Shown here one piece after another: positions 1-7,535 of a DNA stretch of 64,000 nt (its first letter is position 1; each line of letters starts with the position of its first letter). Source of the DNA: Christensenella intestinihominis (lineage in GTDB: Bacteria; Bacillota; Clostridia; Christensenellales; Christensenellaceae); contig NZ_MAIQ01000005.1 of assembly GCF_001678845.1 (NCBI RefSeq), positions 66,925 to 130,924 on the forward strand. The letters are read 5' to 3'. A model generated the notes under the pieces. It did no database searches and had not been told where the DNA came from. It saw only the letters and a program-made list of their open reading frames with translations. The position numbers and the translations under genes were made by a program.

Positions 1-1
1 T

Positions 2-439
2 TTGGACGGGATTCTTAAGGAGCATCCCAAAAAATCGGAAATCATTCCTATTTTACAGGCGGTACAGAAGGAATACCGCTATCTTCCCGAAGAAGCGCTT
101 TGCTATGTGGCCGAAAAGCTGCATGTCGGCGAAGCGAAAATATATTCCATCGCAACTTTTTACGAAAATTTTTCCCTTGAACCGAAGGGGAAATATGTAA
201 TTAAGATATGTGACGGGACGGCATGCCATGTCCGCAAGTCGATCCCGATCCTTGAAGCCCTCCGTAAGAAACTCGGGCTTTCCGAACAGAAGAAAACGAC
301 GGACGATATGCTTTACACGGTCGAGACGGTTTCATGCCTCGGGGCATGCGGGCTTGCCCCGGTGCTTACGGTGAACGACAAAGTATACCCGACGATGACA
401 CCTGATTCAGCATGCGAATTAATCGACACACTGAAATAA
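2..439 (+). CDS. hydC: NuoE/HydC-like [2Fe-2S] subunit of bifurcating hydrogenase (5' end probably cut)
   Basis: This is the thioredoxin-fold [2Fe-2S] subunit (NuoE family) that passes electrons in NAD-linked [FeFe] hydrogenase complexes. The four cluster cysteines are visible as CDGTAC (C-x4-C, about residue 70) and SCLGAC (C-x3-C, about residue 112). The first in-frame TTG lies at base 2, but family members usually have some 15-20 more N-terminal residues, so the gene probably starts before the window. It lies directly upstream of hydB and hydA in the same direction, as in Thermotoga-type trimeric enzymes. The family is clear. The start is unresolved. Confidence 0.9.
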   Translation: MDGILKEHPKKSEIIPILQAVQKEYRYLPEEALCYVAEKLHVGEAKIYSIATFYENFSLEPKGKYVIKICDGTACHVRKSIPILEALRKKLGLSEQKKTTDDMLYTVETVSCLGACGLAPVLTVNDKVYPTMTPDSACELIDTLK

Positions 440-511
440 GGCAAGGTCGGCTTGCCTGTATGGATTTGTGGACCCGGATGCTGTTACCATCAATTACGGA
501 AGGAACGGATT

Positions 512-2386
512 ATGATACATAACGTAAAGGAATTAAATAAATTTAAGAATCAATACAAGAAATCTATGGAAGCGCAGTACAAAAAAGTATTGGTCTGCGC
601 GGGGACCGGCTGTGTCGCGGGCGGCTCGCTTGAAATATTCAGCCGCCTGAAGGAGCTTGCGGAAGCGGCGGGGCTTCCCGTATCGGTGGAGCTGAAAGAA
701 GAGCCGCATGAAGAAATCGCTTTCAAAAAGAGCGGATGCCACGGCTTTTGCGAAATGGGGCCGCTCTTGCGGATCGAGCCGTTTGGCTGGCTGTATGTGA
801 AGGTAAAGCCGGAGGACTGCGAGGAAATCCTTGAAAAGAGCCTCAAGGGCGACGAACCGGTGGAACGCCTTTTATTCCACCAAGACGGTAAGGCGTACGC
901 CGCGGAGGAAGAAATCCCGTTTTACAAAAAGCAAACGCGTATGGTCCTTTCAAACTGCGGGCATACGGACGCGGAAGCAATCGAGGAATATATTGCGCGC
1001 GGCGGCTACCAGGCCGTTGCAAAGGCGCTGTTTGATATGAAGACGGACGATATTGTCGGGGAAGTGATGGATTCCGGGCTCCGCGGGCGCGGGGGCGGCG
1101 GCTTCCCCACGGGCAGGAAGCTCCAGCAGGTGGCCAAACAAAAGGAAGTCAGGAAATTTGTCGTGTGCAATGGCGACGAGGGCGACCCGGGCGCGTTTAT
1201 GGACCGGAGCATCATGGAAGGCGATCCGCACAAGATGATCGAAGGCATGATGATCGCGGGTATCGCAACGGGCGCGCATGAAGGCTATATCTATGTCCGT
1301 GCGGAATATCCGCTGGCCGTCAAGCGTTTGCAGACGGCGATTGCCGCCGCGGAAAAGCAGGGACTCCTGGGGGACAATATTTTGGACAGCGGCTTTGATT
1401 TCACGCTGAAAATCAACCAGGGCGCGGGCGCATTCGTATGCGGCGAGGGCAGCGCGCTCACCGCCTCCATCGAGGGCAACCGCGGGATGCCGCGGGTAAA
1501 ACCGCCGCGTACGGTGGAACAGGGGCTGTTCGGCAAGCCGACGGTGCTTTCAAACGTGGAGACCTATGCGAATATTCCGATGATTATATTGAACGGTTCG
1601 GGCTGGTTCCGCAGCATGGGAACGGAAAACAGCCCGGGCACCAAGGCCTTCGCCCTCACGGGAAATGTCAACAACACCGGCCTCATCGAAGTGCCGATGG
1701 GCACGACGCTGCGGGAGGTTATTTTTGACATCGGGGGCGGCATCAAAAACGGCAAGAAATTCAAGGCGGTACAGATCGGCGGGCCGTCGGGCGGATGCAT
1801 GACGGAAGAGCACCTCGATATGCCGATGGATTTCGATTCCCTGAAGAAAAAAGGCGCGATGATCGGGTCCGGCGGCCTTGTGGTGATGGACGAAGACAAC
1901 TGCATGGTTGAGGTGGCGCGCTTCTTTATGAATTTTACGCAAAACGAATCGTGCGGGAAATGCGTTCCGTGCCGCGAAGGCACGCTCCGCATGCTTGAAA
2001 TCCTTGAACGCATTGTCGCGGGCAAGGGAGAGCAGGAGGACCTCGATATGCTGGAGGAGCTTGCGGATATGATCTCCAAGACCGCGCTGTGCGGCCTCGG
2101 GAAAACCGCTCCGTCGCCCGTCATCAGCACGATGAAGTATTTCCGGGACGAATACCTTGCGCACGTGGTTGACAAGAAATGCCCCGCGAAGAACTGCCAG
2201 GCGATGAAGCAGTTTGTGATCGTGGAGGAAAAATGCAAGGGGTGCAGCAAGTGCGCGCGCCAGTGCCCGGTGAACGCAATCAGCGGGGAAATCAAAAAAC
2301 CGTTTGTGATCGATGCGGAAAAGTGTATCAAATGCGGCGCCTGCGAAGAGGCGTGCAGTTTTGGCGCGGTCGCGGAGCAGTTCTAA
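512..2386 (+). CDS. hydB: HydB, NuoF-like FMN/NADH-binding subunit of electron-bifurcating hydrogenase
   Basis: This flavin-carrying subunit oxidises or reduces NAD(H) and is the likely bifurcation site of the HydABC complex. Order of domains: an N-terminal thioredoxin-like [2Fe-2S] module (CAGTGC, then GCHGFC), the NuoF core with GRGGGGFPTG (FMN/NAD loop) and GDEGDPGAFMDR, a SLBB-type middle, a NuoF [4Fe-4S] site (CGKCVPC with a later CGLG), and a C-terminal 2x[4Fe-4S] ferredoxin (CKGCSKC, CIKCGAC). The C-terminal ferredoxin is typical of HydB and not of NuoF from complex I. I chose ATG 512 because an AAGGAA site lies 8-12 bases upstream. The longer TTG frame from 452 has no such site. The protein is about 624 residues. 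Confidence 0.95.
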   Translation: MIHNVKELNKFKNQYKKSMEAQYKKVLVCAGTGCVAGGSLEIFSRLKELAEAAGLPVSVELKEEPHEEIAFKKSGCHGFCEMGPLLRIEPFGWLYVKVKPEDCEEILEKSLKGDEPVERLLFHQDGKAYAAEEEIPFYKKQTRMVLSNCGHTDAEAIEEYIARGGYQAVAKALFDMKTDDIVGEVMDSGLRGRGGGGFPTGRKLQQVAKQKEVRKFVVCNGDEGDPGAFMDRSIMEGDPHKMIEGMMIAGIATGAHEGYIYVRAEYPLAVKRLQTAIAAAEKQGLLGDNILDSGFDFTLKINQGAGAFVCGEGSALTASIEGNRGMPRVKPPRTVEQGLFGKPTVLSNVETYANIPMIILNGSGWFRSMGTENSPGTKAFALTGNVNNTGLIEVPMGTTLREVIFDIGGGIKNGKKFKAVQIGGPSGGCMTEEHLDMPMDFDSLKKKGAMIGSGGLVVMDEDNCMVEVARFFMNFTQNESCGKCVPCREGTLRMLEILERIVAGKGEQEDLDMLEELADMISKTALCGLGKTAPSPVISTMKYFRDEYLAHVVDKKCPAKNCQAMKQFVIVEEKCKGCSKCARQCPVNAISGEIKKPFVIDAEKCIKCGACEEACSFGAVAEQF

Positions 2387-2404
2387 GGAAAGGAATTTAG
2401 TGGT

Positions 2405-4123
2405 ATGACTGATAAGAAACACATGATTATAGACGGGCAGATCGTCAATTTTGACGAAGAACAAAATATTCTCGCGGTAATCCGCAAGGCGGGGATCGAC
2501 CTGCCCACCTTCTGTTACTATTCGGAGCTTTCGATTTACGGCGCGTGCCGTATGTGCGTGGTGGAAGATGAATGGGGAGGCATTATCGCCTCGTGTTCCA
2601 CGCCCCCGCGTGACAAGATGAAAATAAAGACCAATACGCCGCAGCTTTTCCGTTACCGGAAAATGATTTTGGAGCTGCTGCTGGCGAGCCATTGCCGCGA
2701 TTGTACGACATGCGCGAAAAACGGGAAATGCCGCCTGCAGGAATTGGCGCTTCGCTTCGGCATCGATAACGTACGCTTTGAAAACACGAAAAAGCAGGAG
2801 GAGATCGACGACTCCGCGCTCTCCATCATTCGTGATTCCTCCAAGTGCATTCTTTGCGGCGACTGCGTGCGCATGTGCAGCGAGATTCAGAATGTGGGCG
2901 CGATTGATTTTGCGTACCGCGGATCGAACATGACGGTTTCGACGGCGTTTAACAAGCCCCTTACGGAGACGAACTGCGTGAACTGCGGACAGTGCGCGTC
3001 GGTATGCCCGACGGGGGCCATTGTGATCCGTAATTGTACGCAGAAATTCTGGGACGCCATTTACGACGACACCAAGCGTGTGGTGGTGCAGTTTGCGCCC
3101 GCCGTGCGCGTGGCCCTCGGCGACGAGTTCGGCCTCGAGCCGGGCACCAACGTCGCGGGGAAAATTGTAGGCGCGCTTCGTAAAATGGGCGTGGACGAGG
3201 TTTACGACACCACCATGGGCGCCGACCTTACCGTGATGGAGGAATCCAAGGAATTTGTCAAAAAATACAAGTCGGGGACCAAGCTGCCGCTGTTCACGTC
3301 GTGCTGCCCGGCCTGGGTGAAATATGCGGAGCATGCGCATCCGGAGCTGGTAGAACAAATTTCCACCTGTAAATCGCCGATGCAGATTTTTTCGGCGGTC
3401 ATCAAAGAACATTTTAAACAGGTGCAGGAGGTGGACGGCAAGGAAACGGTTGTGTTTGCCATCATGCCCTGTACGGCGAAAAAGGACGAGCAGGTGCGCC
3501 CCGAATTCCTGCATGGGGACGGCTCGCGGGATACGGACGGCGTAATTACCACGCAGGAGTTTGCAAGCATCCTGAAGCAGGCGGGCATCGTGTTCGAGGA
3601 CATCGACCCCGAGGCCGCGGATATGCCGTTTGGCATTACGACCGGCGCGGGCGTGATTTTTGGTGTGACGGGCGGCGTGGCGGAAGCGGTGATCCGCAGG
3701 GTTGTGGATGACAAAAGCAATAATATGCTGCATAATATAGCATATACGGGCGTACGCGGTATGGAAGGCATTAAGGAAGCGAGCATCCCGTATGGAGACG
3801 GCCGCGTGAAGATTGCCGTGGTAAACGGCCTCGCGAACGCGGAAAAATTGATCGAGCAGATTGAAATCGGCGAGGCGGAATATGATTTTGTAGAGGTCAT
3901 GGCGTGCCCGGGCGGATGTATCGCCGGGGCGGGACAGCCGTTTACGCGCCGGGAAGGAAAAGAAGACCGTGCGAAGGGGCTTTACGATGCGGATAAGCTG
4001 TCGCAGGTGAAGCGCTCGGAGGAAAACCCGGTGATGATGGGCCTTTACGGCGGGATTTTGAAGAATAAAATCCATGAGTTGCTGCATGTGGATTATAGTA
4101 AAGGGGAGGAGAACGCAAAATGA
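2405..4123 (+). CDS. hydA: HydA, catalytic [FeFe] hydrogenase subunit (group A3-like)
   Basis: Catalytic subunit that makes or consumes H2 at the H-cluster. Domains: plant-type [2Fe-2S] (C37, C48, C51, C64), a His-Cys3 [4Fe-4S] site in SHCRDCTTC, two [4Fe-4S] motifs (CILCGDC, CVNCGQC), then the H-domain. All H-cluster signatures are intact: L1 TSCCPAW with C300/C301, L2 MPCTAKK with C356, and L3 MACPGGC with C501/C505. L3 continues IAGAGQP where many enzymes have GGGGQP. The residue after AKK is Asp (KKDE) where most have Phe. At 572 residues the length is normal for the NADH-dependent bifurcating group. It sits 18 bp after hydB and overlaps the next gene by 4 bp. Confidence 0.96.
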   Translation: MTDKKHMIIDGQIVNFDEEQNILAVIRKAGIDLPTFCYYSELSIYGACRMCVVEDEWGGIIASCSTPPRDKMKIKTNTPQLFRYRKMILELLLASHCRDCTTCAKNGKCRLQELALRFGIDNVRFENTKKQEEIDDSALSIIRDSSKCILCGDCVRMCSEIQNVGAIDFAYRGSNMTVSTAFNKPLTETNCVNCGQCASVCPTGAIVIRNCTQKFWDAIYDDTKRVVVQFAPAVRVALGDEFGLEPGTNVAGKIVGALRKMGVDEVYDTTMGADLTVMEESKEFVKKYKSGTKLPLFTSCCPAWVKYAEHAHPELVEQISTCKSPMQIFSAVIKEHFKQVQEVDGKETVVFAIMPCTAKKDEQVRPEFLHGDGSRDTDGVITTQEFASILKQAGIVFEDIDPEAADMPFGITTGAGVIFGVTGGVAEAVIRRVVDDKSNNMLHNIAYTGVRGMEGIKEASIPYGDGRVKIAVVNGLANAEKLIEQIEIGEAEYDFVEVMACPGGCIAGAGQPFTRREGKEDRAKGLYDADKLSQVKRSEENPVMMGLYGGILKNKIHELLHVDYSKGEENAK

Positions 4124-4362
4124 TGACAATCAACATTTGTATTGGAAGCGCGTGCCATTTGAAGGGGTCTTATAACGTGGTAAGCGAGCTGCAGGAAATG
4201 ATCGAGGAAAATAAGCTGGGCGACCAAGTGGAGCTTACGGGCGTATTTTGCCTCGGGCACTGCACAGACGCGGTTTCCGTGCAGGTTGGCGATGAAATTT
4301 TTTCCGTAAATACGGATAATGTCGGGGAGTTTTTCAAAAACCAGGTGCTGGCAAAAATTTGA
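4120..4362 (+). CDS. Small thioredoxin-like [2Fe-2S] ferredoxin
   Basis: An 80-residue protein carrying only the [2Fe-2S] half of the NuoE fold: CIGSAC (C-x4-C) near the N-terminus and CLGHC (C-x3-C) near residue 47. Its ATG overlaps the hydA stop (ATGA), with a good AGGGGAGGAG site in the end of hydA, so it is translationally coupled. Similar small proteins often accompany [FeFe] hydrogenase operons. It may be an extra electron carrier or link the catalytic hydrogenase to the sensory hydrogenase downstream. The fold is well supported. The role is inferred from position. Confidence 0.85.
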   Translation: MMTINICIGSACHLKGSYNVVSELQEMIEENKLGDQVELTGVFCLGHCTDAVSVQVGDEIFSVNTDNVGEFFKNQVLAKI

Positions 4363-4665
4363 CGGGAACGGGTTGGAATGATGAACGTGCATCAGCGCGG
4401 CGGCGTAGGCCGGCGCGCTTTGCGCATCTGTGTATTTTAAACGGCCCTCCGCGGAACCCGAGTGAATGCCTGAGCTTCCAGGAGCAGAATGCGATTGGCA
4501 AAAGCGAAGGTATGCAAAGCTGCGAAGCGCAATGAGTTTCGTAGGGGGAGAGAAACCGCCTGTAAGCGAGGTTTTGCCCGAAAGGGAAACAACTTTAAGC
4601 AAAGGGGGCGCGCGGGGGAAATGCAATGTCCGCCCGCGAAGCGACTGAAAGGAGCGTTATAAGGT
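4363..4665 (+). other. Non-coding gap with a dispersed-repeat core
   Basis: No convincing gene is present. The stretch separates the catalytic hydrogenase genes from the sensory hydrogenase operon. Around 4531-4600 it carries a GAGTTTCGTAGGGGGAGAG core and a following 60-bp tract that resemble the minus strand of 55640-55712. A shorter match occurs on the minus strand near 9270-9300. GC-rich self-complementary bits (GCGCGG...CCGGCGCGC near 4395-4418) are also present. The ribosome site AAAGGAG at 4647-4653 belongs to the next gene. No clear promoter was seen. Confidence 0.45.
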
Positions 4666-6378
4666 ATGAGTATCATACAGTTTAAGGAAGCAAACTGTAA
4701 AAATTGTTATAAATGTATCAGAAGCTGCCAGGTGAAATCAATCGCCTTCAAAAACGAACAGGCGGAGATTACGGAAAAAGAATGCATTTTGTGCGGGCAT
4801 TGCTTTTTGGCCTGCCCCCAGAATGCGAAATACGTAAACAGCAGCCTCGACAAGGTCAAGGGATTTATCAAAAATGGAGACAAGGTATATGTTTCGGTTG
4901 CGCCGTCTTTTGCGAGTTGCTACCGGAACGCAACTTTCCCGAAAATTTCCTCGGCGCTGAAAAAGCTTGGTTTCACGGGCGTGGAGGAAACCTCGATTGG
5001 TGCGGCGAAGGTATCGCAGAATTTTATGGAGCTTATGCGTGAGCATAAGATGAAAAATATCATTACCACCTGTTGCCCGACGCTCGTGCTGCTGGTGGAA
5101 AAATATTATCCCGAATTAATCCCTTACCTTGCGCCGGTGGACGCGCCCATGACGGCGCACGGCAAAATGATGAAGGAGGTATATGGTCCGCGCATCAAAA
5201 CCGTTTTTGTCGGTCCGTGTATCTCGAAAATACACGAAGCGCAGGAATCGGACGGGGCCATCGACGCGGTGGTGCTGTTCGACGAATTGATGCAGTGGCT
5301 TAAGGAAGAGGGTGTGGACCTCGAGGCAGAGGACCCGGATGTTCGTGAAATGAAAGCGACCGTAAACCGCCTGTATCCGATTCCCGGCGGAATTATCCAG
5401 ACGATCGACAAACCTGTCCGCCAGTCCTATAAATGCGTCGCCGTGGATGGAATCGACCGCTGCGCGGAGGTGCTGGATTCGCTGAAATCGGGAGAGCTGG
5501 AAAATTTCTTTTTGGAAATGAACGCCTGCCCGGGCAGCTGCCTCGGCGGGCCGGGCGCAAAGGAAATCGATATTCCGTTCCTGCACATCAAGGACCGTAC
5601 GCTGCAATACGCGAAAAACCGCACCGCGTGCGGAGCGCCCCTGACGGAGGATGCGAAAACGGGAATCGGGCGGCAGTACCGCGACCGCTCCCTCCACCGC
5701 CGTATCCCCGGCGACGAAGAAATACAGCAGGTGTTTGTGCGCATGGGCAAGACAAGCGAGGACAAAATCCTCAATTGCGGCGGCTGCGGATATCCGACCT
5801 GCCGCGACAAGGCGATCGCCGTTTTGCAGGGCAAGGCGGATATCAGGATGTGCCTGCCGTTTATGCGCGAAAAGGCCGAGAGCATTTCCAATGTGGTGCT
5901 GGATAATACGCCGAATGCAATTGTTATCCTGGACAGCGATTTCAACCTGATGGAATACAACAAGGCGGCGGCGGAACTGTTCCACTTGAACGAAAGGAAT
6001 TATGTCGGACGGCCGGTGTCGATGATTATCGATTGTGACGATATCGACGAAGTACGGGAAACGGGGGAAAATATCCTCGACCGCAAGGTGTTCTATCAGG
6101 ACCTTGGAATCACGGTTAAGCAGTCCACGATTTTCATCAGAGAAAATTCAATGTACCTGCTGCTGATTAAGGATATTACGGAGGACGAACACCAGCAGAA
6201 AAGAATCAACGAAATGCGTGCGGAAACCATGGAGGTTACGCAGGAGGTCATCAACAAACAGATGCGCGTGGCGCAGGAGATTGCAAGCCTGCTTGGGGAA
6301 ACGACCGCGGAAACAAAGCTTGCGCTCACAAACCTCAAAAAGTATATCCAGGAGAGCGAAGATGAGCGTATTTATTGA
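4666..6378 (+). CDS. Sensory [FeFe] hydrogenase with PAS domain (HydS/group C, phosphatase-linked type)
   Basis: A 570-residue [FeFe]-hydrogenase-like protein built as a sensor. It has an N-terminal 2x[4Fe-4S] ferredoxin (C11-C14-C17-C21 and C40-C43-C46-C50), then an H-domain that keeps every cluster cysteine but in divergent loops: L1 TTCCPT (C136/C137), L2 GPCISK (C185), L3 NACPGSC (C288/C292). It continues with a further Fe-S motif, NCGGCGYPTC (from C371), a PAS domain (about 400-515) and a short helical tail. Loss of the long F-cluster region and presence of PAS match the putative H2-sensing group C enzymes. The stop overlaps the phosphatase start by 17 bp. Direct H2 sensing is known family inference, not visible here. 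Confidence 0.88.
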   Translation: MSIIQFKEANCKNCYKCIRSCQVKSIAFKNEQAEITEKECILCGHCFLACPQNAKYVNSSLDKVKGFIKNGDKVYVSVAPSFASCYRNATFPKISSALKKLGFTGVEETSIGAAKVSQNFMELMREHKMKNIITTCCPTLVLLVEKYYPELIPYLAPVDAPMTAHGKMMKEVYGPRIKTVFVGPCISKIHEAQESDGAIDAVVLFDELMQWLKEEGVDLEAEDPDVREMKATVNRLYPIPGGIIQTIDKPVRQSYKCVAVDGIDRCAEVLDSLKSGELENFFLEMNACPGSCLGGPGAKEIDIPFLHIKDRTLQYAKNRTACGAPLTEDAKTGIGRQYRDRSLHRRIPGDEEIQQVFVRMGKTSEDKILNCGGCGYPTCRDKAIAVLQGKADIRMCLPFMREKAESISNVVLDNTPNAIVILDSDFNLMEYNKAAAELFHLNERNYVGRPVSMIIDCDDIDEVRETGENILDRKVFYQDLGITVKQSTIFIRENSMYLLLIKDITEDEHQQKRINEMRAETMEVTQEVINKQMRVAQEIASLLGETTAETKLALTNLKKYIQESEDERIY

Positions 6379-7534
6379 GACGAACAATGAGAGCCTGTTC
6401 AAGTACGGGGAGGAACTGTGCGGGGACAAGGTGGAGATTGTGCGCAAGGGGGATGTGACGACGATCGTCCTCGCGGATGGGCTCGGGAGCGGCGTAAAGG
6501 CGAATATCCTTTCGACGCTGACCAGTAAGATTGCCGCGACTATGCTTTCAGAGGGTGCGGACATCTATGAAACGGTGGAGACGGTTGCGTCCACGCTGCC
6601 CGTGTGTTCGGAACGCGGGCTTGCGTATTGCACGTTTACCATCCTGCGCGTTAATACGGCCGGGAAGGCCCATATGGTGGAATTCGATAACCCGCAGGCC
6701 ATTATCCTGCGCGGCGGAAGGGAAGTCCCGGTCAAAAAAACAGAAATTGAAATTGGCGATAAAAAGGTTTTAGAAAGCCGTTTCTTTATGCAGGAGGACG
6801 ATATGTGCGTCGCCTTTTCGGACGGGGCGATCCACGCAGGCGTGGGCCAGACCCTGAATTTCGGATGGCAGCGGGATAATATCGTGGAGTATGCGTGCCG
6901 CGCTTACCGCAAGGAAATGCCCGCGCGCGCGATGACGAAGCTGCTGCTTTCCGCGTGCAATTCGTTGTACGACGGCCGCCCGGGCGACGATACGACGTTT
7001 GTGACGACGAAAATACGGCATGCGCAGCCGGCGTTTATTATGGTGGGGCCTCCGGTGGATTCGTCGCGCGATCAGGAGCTGGTCGGCAAACTGATGGATG
7101 CGGAGGGAATCAAGGTGGTGTGCGGCGGTACGACGTCGCAGATCGTGAGCCGTGTTTCGGGAAGGGAGCTCCGCGTTAAGATCGATTATAAAGATACGGG
7201 CGTGCCGCCTACGGGGATGATCGAAGGAATCGACCTTGTGACCGAGGGCGTTGTGACGCTGGCCAGGGCATATGAAATTATGCAGAAATATATGTCGGAA
7301 GGAAGCGACATGGAGGAATTGTTCGATATCTTCAAGCAGGACGGCGCGTCGCGGCTGGCGCGGTTGCTTCTGGAAGACTGTACGAGCGTGCATTTCACCG
7401 TGGGACGCGCGGCCAATCCCGCGCACCAGAACCCGGACCTTCCCATAGACCTGAGCCTTAAATTGCGCATGGTGAAGGATATTGCCAAAATTCTCCGGCA
7501 GATGGGCAAGGACGTGGAGATCGAGTATTGCTGA
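6362..7534 (+). CDS. SpoIIE/PP2C-type serine phosphatase partnered with sensory hydrogenase
   Basis: About 390 residues. The first ~215 form a SpoIIE-like PPM phosphatase: ADGLGSG near residue 40 and GRPGDDTTFV near 210 hold the Asp residues that bind metal, with SDGAIHAG between them. The C-terminal ~170 residues are an unassigned domain. I chose ATG 6362 because the phosphatase fold starts there; longer in-frame reading from 6218 only overlaps the sensor gene. Group C3 sensory hydrogenases are recognised by a neighbouring phosphatase, so the likely job is to turn an H2/redox signal into dephosphorylation of an unknown regulator. No anti-sigma or anti-anti-sigma gene is nearby. Confidence 0.88.
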   Translation: MSVFIETNNESLFKYGEELCGDKVEIVRKGDVTTIVLADGLGSGVKANILSTLTSKIAATMLSEGADIYETVETVASTLPVCSERGLAYCTFTILRVNTAGKAHMVEFDNPQAIILRGGREVPVKKTEIEIGDKKVLESRFFMQEDDMCVAFSDGAIHAGVGQTLNFGWQRDNIVEYACRAYRKEMPARAMTKLLLSACNSLYDGRPGDDTTFVTTKIRHAQPAFIMVGPPVDSSRDQELVGKLMDAEGIKVVCGGTTSQIVSRVSGRELRVKIDYKDTGVPPTGMIEGIDLVTEGVVTLARAYEIMQKYMSEGSDMEELFDIFKQDGASRLARLLLEDCTSVHFTVGRAANPAHQNPDLPIDLSLKLRMVKDIAKILRQMGKDVEIEYC

Positions 7535-7535
7535 T

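Noticed and set aside
1550-4129. 859-residue open frame on the minus strand across hydB and hydA
   Set aside because: It mirrors strongly conserved hydrogenase genes on the plus strand, is His/Arg/Phe-rich with no domain, and arises from GC-biased codon positions.
4466-4648. 60-residue plus-strand frame before the sensory hydrogenase gene
   Set aside because: No ribosome site and no family; it overlaps the dispersed repeat core.
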